Below, in pieces: positions 54,341 through 63,105 of a stretch of DNA of 64,000 nucleotides. The translations under genes and the position numbers were made by a program. The notes under the pieces were generated by a model. That model had not been told where the DNA came from and did not search any database. It worked only from the letters and a program-made list of their open reading frames with translations. Location: NCBI GenBank assembly GCA_965243755.1, contig CBDEVW010000003.1, forward strand, positions 62,001 through 126,000, given 5' to 3'. Position 1 is the first letter of the stretch. The number at the start of each line of letters is the position of its first letter. This stretch comes from JANSWY01 sp965243755. Its GTDB lineage: Bacteria > Bacteroidota > Bacteroidia > Cytophagales > Cyclobacteriaceae.

Positions 54341-56836
54341 CTAAAGGATCAATTGCAGGGAAAATTTGAGACCAAAATCATTCACACCAGGTTTGTTGGT
54401 ATAAGTTAACCGATGGAACGCATCAATTCGAAATACCTTGAAAATATTCTCAATCCCATAACCAAATTCAGCATATGGTTTAGCTGGATCCAACGTATTG
54501 AAAGGTAACACTTCATTGCCCTGGTCATCCAATGTGGTGGGTATTATGTCTTTATTCTTCTGACTCATTCCTCCATAAAGTATATTGGCTGTCCCTGTCA
54601 GTCGCCATTTCAACCGCTTGAACAATGGTATCCTATTCAGGATCAGTCCTTCAAATTGGTGTCGGTACCTTAATTCCACAAACCGGTCACTAGAAAATTC
54701 AAAGAAATCCATCAGGTTATAAGTAAAACCAGCATAGATTGGTGTCTCGTTACCCAGGTGATTGGTAAGTATTGGATAGGGTATTTGTGAAAAAATGTAT
54801 CCTCCGTTCAATCGAATATTGGAGACTCCCAGTAGTGCCATCTTTTGCCTCTTCTCTACTGCTACATTTACCTTGTGATAGGAGAAATCACTACCCAGAA
54901 ATCCTTTGAAGCCATAAGTATATTTTAAATTAAAGGCGGGATACCTTACGGTCCCAAGGCTCAAACGGTCATTATCATTTAAAACGAAAAGTTCGTCCTT
55001 TGCCCAGCGGGTATCTATACTTACTTCAGCGATATCAAAACTGCTTCCGGTGGTCATGGATTCACCAGGCTCCTGGTAGTATCGGAAGTCAAAAAGCGGA
55101 TTGAAATGCTCGTTTTTCAATTCAATTTTTTGTGTCAGTCCGGCAGCCAGTTGGGTTTCAAACCTTAAAATGTTCTTTTCAATGCTAAATGGTTGAGTAA
55201 GGGTTCCAAACCTTGAGAAGGAATAGAATAAACTGGTGGGACCTATATTCTCATTGAGCAGCCAGATTTGCTCCACCTCTTCCTGACGCTCTAATCGTAT
55301 GGTGGTCCATCTGTTACGGTTAATGATATACTGTCCATAGGCCTGATATTTCCATTGCTTGTCATCGAATCCATAGCCAATATAGCCACCAAAAACCCAG
55401 TTCTTACTAAAGTCAATAGATGATTTTGCCCCAAAGCCTAATCGTGTTCCTTCAATATTATTGTTCCCATAAAAAGTGGACCAGTGGCCCAGTTCAACCA
55501 ACCCAACCTTATAGAATCCGGTAACCGCCCATTTTGAAGCATCTGTACCAAACTTGATCAAAGGAATGGTTTTTAACGAATCGATCATTTTGTAAACATT
55601 GACCTCAGTACTCGTCAATGAATCGTGGCGATGGGTTGACCAATACTCATCACGATCCTCTCGCGCATCGTCTTCCAGTGTAACTGGATTTTGATAAAAT
55701 TCATTGTCATATGGTTGGTTGACAATAATGTCCTTAGCGGAAACGTAAAACTTAAAAATCATGCCCGCGGTTTTTTTCGTCACCTGACTAACATCCACTA
55801 TAATTCTCGACTTTTCAGGCAACCATGGGCCAGCCTCTGTCTTGATCAAATCCTGTTGTACCTTAATTTTTTCAATGAAATTAAGGTTAGCTTCTTTACC
55901 TACCGAACAATCAATTCTCTTCAGCGCCCAATCATCCTTCGTGATCCACATGGTTCCCCGAAAAGCAAGGTCCTGTTCACGTTTTGGAAAGAAATCCAGC
56001 CGGTAAACAAAATCATCATCGAGGTACAGGCTGTCAGTAAGGTCATATTCATAGAACTGTTTCCATCCATCAGCAATTGGGGAAACAAATTCTTTTGAAA
56101 CAATACTGAGCCAGTTCTGATAAAAATTGTATTCCTGAAAAGTAGCCCCAATAACTTGAGAAGTGAGTGTACCATCAGTGATCCCAATACCAGACACTTT
56201 GGTTTTCAATACATTTTCATGCCTGAAGGTGGGGTCCTTTTTGTAATAAAACCTGCTAATGGCCTCTGAAATAAACAGGGGTAATACAGGTTTTCCATCC
56301 TCTCCGGCTATATGCTCTATACTGTCGATAATTTGAGTAATACGTTGTACCACCTTTCGGTTCTTGAATTTATCCGAAAGGTTATCAACATCGGCCTCTA
56401 TCTTGGTATAAGATTCATATTCAAATGCAGAAAGGCTTCTCTTATCATTATACTTTTTATTCTTTACGACATTTCTTAAGATCTTAAAAGCGGGGTTTTC
56501 CCCAGCATAAACTACCAGTTCACTAAGATTAACCACATCTTCTTCCAGTTGGAAATTAATCGTTTGTTCCGGTAGGTTTTCCAGTTTTTTTGATTTGCTG
56601 ACAAAACCTATGTAACTCACTTCTATGGAGTCATAGTACTGCTTCAGTTGCAAACGGAAATTACCATCAAAGTCAGAGATGGTTCCCAGGGCAGTACCTT
56701 TCACTGCTATGGTAGCAAATGGAACTGGTGCTCCGGTTCTGGCTTCAATAACTTTACCAGACACTATCATCTGCTGGGCCCATGTACCTGTGGCAGCCAC
56801 AAAGACCCATAAAAAAAGAAGATATTTCTTCAACAT
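54341..56836 (-). CDS. DUF5686 outer-membrane protein with carboxypeptidase-like regulatory domain
   Basis: An 831-residue outer-membrane protein: signal peptide (about 1-20, cut near TWAQ), CarboxypepD_reg-like domain (about 23-100, GKVIEARTGAPVPFATIAV), then the DUF5686 region (NPAFKILRNVVKNKKYND ... SAFEYESYTKIE) and a C-terminal barrel ending KFSLQLIL. DUF5686 proteins are common in Bacteroidota; their role is not established. The ATG at 56836 is chosen over a TTG four codons earlier. Confidence 0.85.
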   Translation of the reverse strand: MLKKYLLFLWVFVAATGTWAQQMIVSGKVIEARTGAPVPFATIAVKGTALGTISDFDGNFRLQLKQYYDSIEVSYIGFVSKSKKLENLPEQTINFQLEEDVVNLSELVVYAGENPAFKILRNVVKNKKYNDKRSLSAFEYESYTKIEADVDNLSDKFKNRKVVQRITQIIDSIEHIAGEDGKPVLPLFISEAISRFYYKKDPTFRHENVLKTKVSGIGITDGTLTSQVIGATFQEYNFYQNWLSIVSKEFVSPIADGWKQFYEYDLTDSLYLDDDFVYRLDFFPKREQDLAFRGTMWITKDDWALKRIDCSVGKEANLNFIEKIKVQQDLIKTEAGPWLPEKSRIIVDVSQVTKKTAGMIFKFYVSAKDIIVNQPYDNEFYQNPVTLEDDAREDRDEYWSTHRHDSLTSTEVNVYKMIDSLKTIPLIKFGTDASKWAVTGFYKVGLVELGHWSTFYGNNNIEGTRLGFGAKSSIDFSKNWVFGGYIGYGFDDKQWKYQAYGQYIINRNRWTTIRLERQEEVEQIWLLNENIGPTSLFYSFSRFGTLTQPFSIEKNILRFETQLAAGLTQKIELKNEHFNPLFDFRYYQEPGESMTTGSSFDIAEVSIDTRWAKDELFVLNDNDRLSLGTVRYPAFNLKYTYGFKGFLGSDFSYHKVNVAVEKRQKMALLGVSNIRLNGGYIFSQIPYPILTNHLGNETPIYAGFTYNLMDFFEFSSDRFVELRYRHQFEGLILNRIPLFKRLKWRLTGTANILYGGMSQKNKDIIPTTLDDQGNEVLPFNTLDPAKPYAEFGYGIENIFKVFRIDAFHRLTYTNKPGVNDFGLKFSLQLIL

Positions 56837-56988
56837 ACTATTTCCCAACCTGAACCAACATAACCCTTGAAAAGTATAGGGTCTCGGGCTATCCTGTTGC
56901 TATTTAAAAATGAGCAACGAAGGTAACGTAAAATACTTATAGCACGTTCAATTTTTCGTCAGGAAATCATCAATTGGCGACAAAAAGG

Positions 56989-57783
56989 TTATCTGGACAG
57001 GTCCCCTTTAATTTTCACTACTTCATTCTGCAGTTTTGAGACAACCTCGGTTAACTTCTCAATGGACATCTTCGACTCATCATCAGGGTCAGGAAAGTTC
57101 ACACTGATGAATGCCCTGGCTTCCCATATCTCCAACACATCCGAAGCGTCCACATCATAGGCCGCATATGACTTGTTATCCGAAACCAGGTACAATTTAT
57201 TCTTTTCATCGAGGTAGTTGAACACCCTTTTATAAACCACCCCCTCCTTAGCAGTGACCAAAACATAAGTTTTGCCATTACGGACATGTTTGAGGTTTTC
57301 CACATACTCCCCAATGATGACCGTACCTGGTTCCAATGGTAACATGCTGTCACCCTGAATTTCGAAGGCTCTGTAGGTAGCATTTCCGGGCAACATAGGC
57401 AGCCTGAATTTGGGCAACTCTTCTATGAACTCAGGATCCGCGTATCCATTGAGATAGCCGGCTGAGGCTTTTTGTGGTACCAGCTCAATGTTTTCGTTAT
57501 CGTCCCGGTCAACTGTGATTGAAAGTATTTTCATTCCTCCCTCCTTGCCAGAACTGTAAAGCTCCTGATCGGAGAGTTTTGAGACGTCTTTATTGAGAAG
57601 TGTATCAACGGTTACTTTGAACACTTCACTCATCCGGAGCAGGTTATTTAATCGTGGGTCAGCTCTGCCCTCTTCATATGCCCCTACCAGGGATCGTTTG
57701 ATGCCGATCAACTCAGCAAATTGCTCCTGTGTATATCCGTTCTTCTTTCGAAGGTATTTTATATTTTCGTTTACCTGTACCAT
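56989..57783 (-). CDS. XRE family repressor with S24 (LexA-like) peptidase domain
   Basis: A 264-residue regulator: N-terminal helix-turn-helix (about 6-61, YTQEQFAELIGIKRSLVGAY), then a LexA/CI-type S24 domain with catalytic Ser146 (QGDSMLP) and Lys185 (GVVYKRVF). Ala108-Gly109 in KASAGYLNG could be the self-cleavage site. Such proteins cut themselves when RecA filaments form on damaged DNA and so release target genes; whether this one does is inferred. It lies 0.5 kb from the divergent dinB and dnaE-like genes, the obvious candidate targets. A short coiled-coil-like tail (about 238-262) may aid dimerisation. Confidence 0.9.
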   Translation of the reverse strand: MVQVNENIKYLRKKNGYTQEQFAELIGIKRSLVGAYEEGRADPRLNNLLRMSEVFKVTVDTLLNKDVSKLSDQELYSSGKEGGMKILSITVDRDDNENIELVPQKASAGYLNGYADPEFIEELPKFRLPMLPGNATYRAFEIQGDSMLPLEPGTVIIGEYVENLKHVRNGKTYVLVTAKEGVVYKRVFNYLDEKNKLYLVSDNKSYAAYDVDASDVLEIWEARAFISVNFPDPDDESKMSIEKLTEVVSKLQNEVVKIKGDLSR

Positions 57784-57819
57784 GCTATATAAGTAATTGC
57801 TCTTTGTCTAAATGAATGA

Positions 57820-57870
57820 TTCCCTCTTTAAGGGAACCTCTTGCTGGTCCGACTGACACAGCAAGAGGTT
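57820..57870. promoter_or_regulatory. Two inverted repeats upstream of the XRE-S24 gene
   Basis: TTCCCT/AGGGAA (57820-57836, 5-nt loop) touches a larger perfect repeat, AACCTCTTGCTG (57835-57846) and CAGCAAGAGGTT (57859-57870) with a 12-nt loop. It may be a terminator of the gene at 57909-58211 (no T-run follows), an operator, or a leader hairpin of the repressor mRNA 52-87 nt before its start codon. Confidence 0.5.
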
Positions 57871-57908
57871 GGGTGGTTTATATACTCCAAGCAATATTTT
57901 AATTCAGC

Positions 57909-58211
57909 TTATGCGTCAAAAATAAGGATATTCGCGTCATTTGTGTGATTCTTTCCTATAGAATATAGATTGATGTGATGAAAACTATCCCGGTTTTTCA
58001 CCTGATCCAAACGGTATTTAATCCGGTCCACCACATCCTTCAGCTTTTCGTTGGACTCCACCAGCACATACCCATAGAGGTTTTTCCTGGTCCTGACAGT
58101 CGCATAAAACTTCACCTGGCATTTACCGGATTTCAACTTCTTTGAAGAAAGTCGCAGGCGATAATCATGATCCAAAATCAAATCCTCTTTCAGCTGTGGC
58201 AAGTCCATCAT
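57909..58211 (-). CDS. 100-residue protein of unknown function in the mutagenesis cassette
   Basis: A 100-residue soluble protein, basic in the first half (RLRLSSKKLKSGKCQVKFY) and with beta-strand then helix pattern; no signal peptide and no family recognised. ATGs at 58211 and 58208 are equivalent. It lies between the XRE-S24 repressor (same strand, 125-bp gap with a large hairpin) and the divergent dinB gene, so it shares the dinB control region and may be induced together with the polymerases. Confidence 0.6.
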   Translation of the reverse strand: MMDLPQLKEDLILDHDYRLRLSSKKLKSGKCQVKFYATVRTRKNLYGYVLVESNEKLKDVVDRIKYRLDQVKNRDSFHHINLYSIGKNHTNDANILIFDA

Positions 58212-58262
58212 ATCCTTAATTTTTTAATCCTAAAATTATTAGTATTAACTGTTATTAATGAG

Positions 58263-58282
58263 TAATTTTGATCATAAAATTA
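58263..58282 (+). promoter_or_regulatory. dinB -7 element overlapped by a 20-bp dyad
   Basis: TAATTTTG (58263-58270) matches the TAnnTTTG -7 consensus and is part of an inverted repeat TAATTTT-N6-AAAATTA (58263-58282). The overlap of promoter and dyad is what a repressor operator would look like. On the opposite strand TAGTTTTG (58308-58301) could serve the 100-residue gene. The region is AT-rich, so chance matches are likely. Confidence 0.35.
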
Positions 58283-58341
58283 GCAAACAAAGTATTAAAA
58301 CAAAACTAATTACTAATTATTTTAGCTTAACTTAACGCGAA

Positions 58342-59592
58342 ATGCTCATAAACCACCGCCCCATGAGAAAGAGGTTCTTCAATGAACTGCCGGAACGATC
58401 GATTATACACATGGATCTGGATTCTTTTTTTGTGTCTGTGGAGTGCCTGATGAACAGTGAATTGAAAGGCATTCCGCTGATTATTGGTGGCAATGGAAAC
58501 AGAGGTGTGGTGGCTTCCTGTAGTTATGAGGCTCGCAAATTTGGTGTTCACTCAGCCATGCCTACTAAAATGGCGCTACAGCTATGCCCTGATGCCAAAG
58601 TGATTTCCGGAGACATGGAGTCATATAGCAAATATTCCAGGCTGGTAACTGAAGTCATCCGGGAAGAAGCGCCTATGTTTGAAAAAGCATCGATTGATGA
58701 GTTTTACATTGATGCTACAGGCATGGACCATTTCTTTGGCACCTTCAGGTGGTCAAGGGAATTGCGCCAAAAGGTGATCAAACATACGGGGCTGCCTATT
58801 TCAATGGGCGTTTCGCTCAATAAAATGGTATCGAAGGTGGCTACCGGTGAGCACAAGCCTAATGGCGAAGGCCTGATTCCGCATGGGACCGAAAAGAGTT
58901 TCCTCTCTCCTCTTTCGGTAAAAAAGATTCCCATGGTGGGAAAGAAAACTTCCCAGCATCTGATGGAGATGGGTGTGTACAAAATAAAGACGCTTCGCGA
59001 AATGCCCATCAAACTATTGGAAAAAGCGTTTGGTAAAAACGGAAAGGTATTATGGTACAAGGCCAATGGGATTGATCATTCTCAGATCGTACCCTACTCT
59101 GAAAGAAAGTCGATCTCTACTGAATGCACTTTTTCTTCAGACACCATTGATGTCAAAAAGCTTAAGACCATCCTTACTGCCATGGTGGAAAAATTGACCT
59201 ACCAGCTAAGGGAAGAACAAAAGCTTACCTCCTGTGTCACAGTAAAGATCAGGTATTCCAATTTTGATACAGAGACCAAACAAATACAGGTCCCTTATAC
59301 CGCTTCAGATCAGTTGATTATCAGGCATGTGATGGAGCTGTTTGACCGCCTGTATACCCGGAGGATGTTGCTGAGACTGGTGGGTGTCCGTCTGAGTGGG
59401 CTCGTGCATGGCAACTACCAGATCAACTTGTTTGACGACACTGAAGAAAGCATCCGACTCTACCAGGCCCTTGACAAGATCCGATACAAACACGGTATTG
59501 ATGCCATAGTGCGCGCCGCTACCATCGGGGTAAACAAAAGGGTGAGAATGGAGAATAATGTCTTTGCCAGTCGTGGGGTGATGAGGGAGTAG
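58342..59592 (+). CDS. dinB: DNA polymerase IV (Y family)
   Basis: A 416-residue translesion polymerase that copies past damaged bases with low fidelity. The catalytic acids are intact: D25 (HMDLDSFF) and D119-E120 (ASIDEFYID); F30 is in the steric-gate position. The little-finger domain follows (about 255-350), then a beta-clamp binding motif QINLF at 360-364 and an unusual extra 50-residue tail. With an intact active site it is a true polymerase, not an ImuB-type pseudo-polymerase. ATG at 58342 or 58363. It is divergent from the repressor side and precedes the dnaE-like gene. Confidence 0.93.
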   Translation: MLINHRPMRKRFFNELPERSIIHMDLDSFFVSVECLMNSELKGIPLIIGGNGNRGVVASCSYEARKFGVHSAMPTKMALQLCPDAKVISGDMESYSKYSRLVTEVIREEAPMFEKASIDEFYIDATGMDHFFGTFRWSRELRQKVIKHTGLPISMGVSLNKMVSKVATGEHKPNGEGLIPHGTEKSFLSPLSVKKIPMVGKKTSQHLMEMGVYKIKTLREMPIKLLEKAFGKNGKVLWYKANGIDHSQIVPYSERKSISTECTFSSDTIDVKKLKTILTAMVEKLTYQLREEQKLTSCVTVKIRYSNFDTETKQIQVPYTASDQLIIRHVMELFDRLYTRRMLLRLVGVRLSGLVHGNYQINLFDDTEESIRLYQALDKIRYKHGIDAIVRAATIGVNKRVRMENNVFASRGVMRE

Positions 59593-59593
59593 G

Positions 59594-59733
59594 GTTTTGA
59601 GTTTTGAGTTTGGAGTTTTGGGTTTGGGGTTTTGAGTTTGGGGTTTTGGGTTTGGGGTTTTGGGTTTTGGGTTTTGGGTTTTGAGTTTGGGGTTTTGGGT
59701 TTGGAGTTTAGGGTTTTGAGTTTAGGGTTTTGA
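59594..59733 (+). repeat. Twenty tandem GT-rich heptamers, cytosine-free
   Basis: Twenty head-to-tail 7-mers drawn from GTTTTGG, GTTTGGG, GTTTTGA and GTTTGGA/GTTTAGG start 2 bp after the dinB stop; degenerate copies run on to about 59748. The plus strand has no C over some 155 bases. The repeated G runs could form G-quadruplexes in DNA or in a dinB-dnaE mRNA. The pattern looks telomere-like but is internal. It fills most of the 259-bp gap before dnaE. Confidence 0.95.
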
Positions 59734-59851
59734 GTTTTTAGGGTTGGGCAATTTCTAACTGAAAACTTCAGATGTCAAATCTTTTTATTAATTGTTTAGC
59801 GCATATGTAAGCCCTATGAAAACGTGAGTCTTCTTTTGATAAAAACTAACA

Positions 59852-62833
59852 TTGTATTTTAACTGCCATACATATTTCAGTTTTAAGTACGGGACCTTGT
59901 CGGTGGAGGCCTTGTTTGAGGAGGCTAAACGATGTGGGGTGCGGAAGCTTTGTCTGACCGATATCAACAATACATCAGGGTATATCGAACTGCTGAGAAT
60001 TTGTAACGAACGAAGGGCCGAGTACGACATGCAGGTTGCTTTGGGTATAGAGTTTCGTCAGGATGATCAGTTGCTCTACATTGGTCTTGCCAAAAACAAC
60101 CAGGGGTTTGAACAACTCAACGGATACCTCTCCAGGCATAACCTCAATGACCTCCCTCTACATAAAAGAGCTCCACGACTGGAAGATGTATTCTTTATTT
60201 ATCCCCCTGACAACATACCAGAAGCTCCACTTTATTCAGATGAGTATATAGGTTTAAAAATCAGTGACTTAAATAAAATCATCACTTCACCCGTTAAAAC
60301 TCAACTTCACAAAGCAGTAGCCTGGCACCCTGTTACTATTAAAGACAAGCTTTCTTTCAATATTCATAGGTTGTTACGGGTAATTGACCAGAATACACTG
60401 CTCAGCAAACTGGATCCATCGCTGCAGGCTTCACCGGATGAGTACATGATTCCGGAGCATGAGTTAAAGCACTACTTTAAAGATTACCCTCAGCTGATAC
60501 GCAACATTGAAATGATATTGGAGCAGTGTCACATCAGATTTGAGTTGGGTACAGACAAAAACAAAAAGCATCTGCTGGGCAGTAAAAAAGAGGATTATCA
60601 ATACCTGGTTGCCCAGGCCAGAGAGGGTTACCAGAGAAGATATGATGGAAAGATCACCGAAGAAACGGAGGAGCGTTTTGAACGGGAACTACGCATCATC
60701 AATCAAAAGAACTTTGAGTCCTATTACCTGATCAGCCATGACATCATTCGATTTGCTCAAAGAAGTGGTTATGATTATGTCGGTCGGGGAAGTGGAGCCA
60801 ACAGCATGATCGCCTATTGCCTTGGGATCACTGATGTTGACCCGATCGAACTGGATCTGTACTTCGAGCGGTTCCTCAACCCCAATCGAACCTCACCTCC
60901 GGATTTTGACATGGACTTCTCATGGAAGGACCGTGATGCGATCTATGAATACCTTTTCGGAAAATATAGTCAGCGGCATGTGGCTTTGCTGGGCACCCAT
61001 ACTACTTACAAGATGCGATCGAGCCTGAGGGAACTTGGGAAAGTATTTGGGCTGCCCAAAGAAGAAATCGATCAGATGGTCTCCTACCCCGACCTCTACC
61101 GCAATAAGGATGACATTACCCGACTGATCTTTCAGTACAGTAAGGCCATGCAAAAGATCCCGGCAAACTTATCCATTCATGCCGGTGGAGTTTTAATCAC
61201 AGAGGCACCCATCTATGCCTACACCGCTACTGACCTGCCGCCTAAAGGATTGCCGGTGGTCCATTTCGAAATGCACAATGCAGAAGACATGGGCATCTAC
61301 AAATTTGACATACTCAGCCAGAGGGGACTGGGGCACATCAAGGACACTGTAGCTTTGATTAAGAAGAACCAGCATAAAACAGTGGATGCCAAGCGGTTTG
61401 ATGAGTTTAAGAAAGATCCTAAAATAGCCAAATTGCTCAGTACGGGAAGAACCATGGGCTGCTTCTATGTAGAGTCGCCAGCCATGAGAATGTTGCTGGG
61501 CAAGTTGTCGTGTCAGGACTACATCACCTTGGTAGCAGCCAGTTCGATCATTCGTCCCGGGGTAGCCAGGTCCGGCATGATGCGGGCATATATAGAGCGG
61601 CATCACATGACCCAAAAGGGGCAGCCATATGAAACCATCCACCCCAAAATGGATGAATTGATGCACGAGACTTATGGCGTGATGGTCTACCAGGAAGATG
61701 TGATCAAGGTGGCCCACCACTTTGCCAATATCACCCTGGCAGATGCCGATATCCTGAGAAGAGGAATGTCGGGCAAGTTTCGGTCACGAGCGGAGTTCAA
61801 AAGGCTGGAGGATACATATTTTGAGAATTGTAGAAAGATCGGTTATCCGGAACATGTGGCCAAAAGGGTTTGGTTTGAGATCGAGAGTTTTAGTGGCTAC
61901 TCTTTTTCCAAGGGGCACTCGGCAAGCTATGCGGTAGAGAGCTATCAGAGTTTGTTTCTGAAAGCCCATTATCCGCTGGAGTTTATGGTGGGTGTCATCA
62001 ACAATTTTGGTGGTTTTTATCGCACGGAATTTTATTTCCATGAAGCACGAATGAGTGGTGCCAACATCAACGCTCCCTGCGTCAACAACAGTGATTACCT
62101 CACCAATATCAAAGGGATTGACATATACATTGGCTTCATCCATTTGAAAAGTCTGGAGACAAAAATCGCAGAGATGATTCCACGCGAACGGGAAGAAAAC
62201 GGCCCCTACCTGAGTCTGGATGATTTCATCCGGCGCATCCCCATTGGATTGGAGCAACTGAGGATACTGATCCGGATTGATGCATTCCGGTTTTACAATC
62301 CTAATAAAAAAGCACTGCTGTGGGAAGCGCAGTTGTACTATGGCGGAAAGGCGATGAAGCATTATACGAAGGACCTGTTTAACCTGGAGCCTACCAAATA
62401 TGATCTGCCCAACCTCTCCTACCCTAAACTGGAAGATGCCTTTGATCAGTTTGAGCTCCTGAATTTCCCACTATGCGATCCTTTTTTATTGCTACAGAAT
62501 GAAGATGATTTGGGTAATATCCGCGCCCGTGAACTAATGAAAAACCTGGGACGGCATGTTCAGATCACCGGTTACCTGGTGACCACCAAGGACACCAGCA
62601 CCAAAGATGGCCAACGCATGCACTTTGGCACGTTCTACGACAAGGATGGGTATGTGTTTGACACTGTTCATTTCCCTGATGTGGCCAAATATTATCCTTT
62701 CCGTGGAAGAGGGTTTTACAAGGTCTATGGTAAGATCGTTGAAGACTTTGGTTATCCAATGATTGAATCCACCAAAATGGAGAAATTGCCTATGAAAGAT
62801 CGGGAGAAATTGGAAGAGGAAATTGAAGGTTAA
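59852..62833 (+). CDS. Short DnaE-type DNA polymerase III alpha subunit (error-prone/DnaE2-like)
   Basis: A 993-residue C-family polymerase. The N-terminal PHP domain (about 1-110) looks inactive: the HxH motif reads C5-H6 and TDHG reads TDINN. The palm catalytic acids are D353 and D355 (PDFDMDF) and D486 (YKFDILSQRGL); SYSFSKGHSASYAVESY-type finger motifs and a C-terminal OB fold (about 885-970, VQITGYLVTTKDT) are present. It is shorter than the replicative DnaE (about 1160) and sits beside dinB, as DnaE2/ImuC does in mutagenesis cassettes. The only start in frame is TTG at 59852, since an in-frame stop lies 12 bp upstream. Confidence 0.88.
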   Translation: MYFNCHTYFSFKYGTLSVEALFEEAKRCGVRKLCLTDINNTSGYIELLRICNERRAEYDMQVALGIEFRQDDQLLYIGLAKNNQGFEQLNGYLSRHNLNDLPLHKRAPRLEDVFFIYPPDNIPEAPLYSDEYIGLKISDLNKIITSPVKTQLHKAVAWHPVTIKDKLSFNIHRLLRVIDQNTLLSKLDPSLQASPDEYMIPEHELKHYFKDYPQLIRNIEMILEQCHIRFELGTDKNKKHLLGSKKEDYQYLVAQAREGYQRRYDGKITEETEERFERELRIINQKNFESYYLISHDIIRFAQRSGYDYVGRGSGANSMIAYCLGITDVDPIELDLYFERFLNPNRTSPPDFDMDFSWKDRDAIYEYLFGKYSQRHVALLGTHTTYKMRSSLRELGKVFGLPKEEIDQMVSYPDLYRNKDDITRLIFQYSKAMQKIPANLSIHAGGVLITEAPIYAYTATDLPPKGLPVVHFEMHNAEDMGIYKFDILSQRGLGHIKDTVALIKKNQHKTVDAKRFDEFKKDPKIAKLLSTGRTMGCFYVESPAMRMLLGKLSCQDYITLVAASSIIRPGVARSGMMRAYIERHHMTQKGQPYETIHPKMDELMHETYGVMVYQEDVIKVAHHFANITLADADILRRGMSGKFRSRAEFKRLEDTYFENCRKIGYPEHVAKRVWFEIESFSGYSFSKGHSASYAVESYQSLFLKAHYPLEFMVGVINNFGGFYRTEFYFHEARMSGANINAPCVNNSDYLTNIKGIDIYIGFIHLKSLETKIAEMIPREREENGPYLSLDDFIRRIPIGLEQLRILIRIDAFRFYNPNKKALLWEAQLYYGGKAMKHYTKDLFNLEPTKYDLPNLSYPKLEDAFDQFELLNFPLCDPFLLLQNEDDLGNIRARELMKNLGRHVQITGYLVTTKDTSTKDGQRMHFGTFYDKDGYVFDTVHFPDVAKYYPFRGRGFYKVYGKIVEDFGYPMIESTKMEKLPMKDREKLEEEIEG

Positions 62834-62881
62834 TGTGATAAGAGATTGTGTCAGATGCGTTCATATTAATGCTTAAAATAT

Positions 62882-62991
62882 AAGTAGCTACTTACAGCGA
62901 TACAAGTAGCTACTCACAGCGAGACAAGTAGCTACTCACAGCGAGACAAGTAGCTACTTACAAGGCGACAAGTAGCTACTTACAAGAAGCC
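62882..62991. repeat. Five tandem 22-bp repeats with palindromic core
   Basis: Five units start at 62882, 62904, 62926, 62948 and 62970. Each begins AAGTAGCTACTT or AAGTAGCTACTC, the first form being a perfect 12-bp palindrome, followed by ACA and a 7-bp variable end (GCGATAC, GCGAGAC, GGCGAC types). The period is exactly 22 bp, about two DNA turns. There are no spacers, so it is not CRISPR. It lies between the 3' ends of the dnaE-like gene and the last gene of the window; the rest of this 272-bp gap shows no supported gene. Confidence 0.95.
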
Positions 62992-63105
62992 CTGAAATTA
63001 GTGCTTTGGTAGCTGTTGGTTTGGCTTTGAATGCAAACCCGCCAAGACCATTACAACAGTGGCGTGAGCATCTCAGGATAACACTCCTTGCAATAAGAAC
63101 AACTC

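Noticed and set aside
58342..59592. Reading dinB as an ImuB-type inactive pseudo-polymerase
   Set aside because: The catalytic Asp25 and Asp119-Glu120 are all present.
59594..59748. Telomere or chromosome end
   Set aside because: The repeat is internal, flanked by intact genes on both sides, and the heptamers are heterogeneous.
62882..62991. Possible CRISPR array
   Set aside because: Units are contiguous 22-bp tandem repeats with no spacers, and no cas genes are present.
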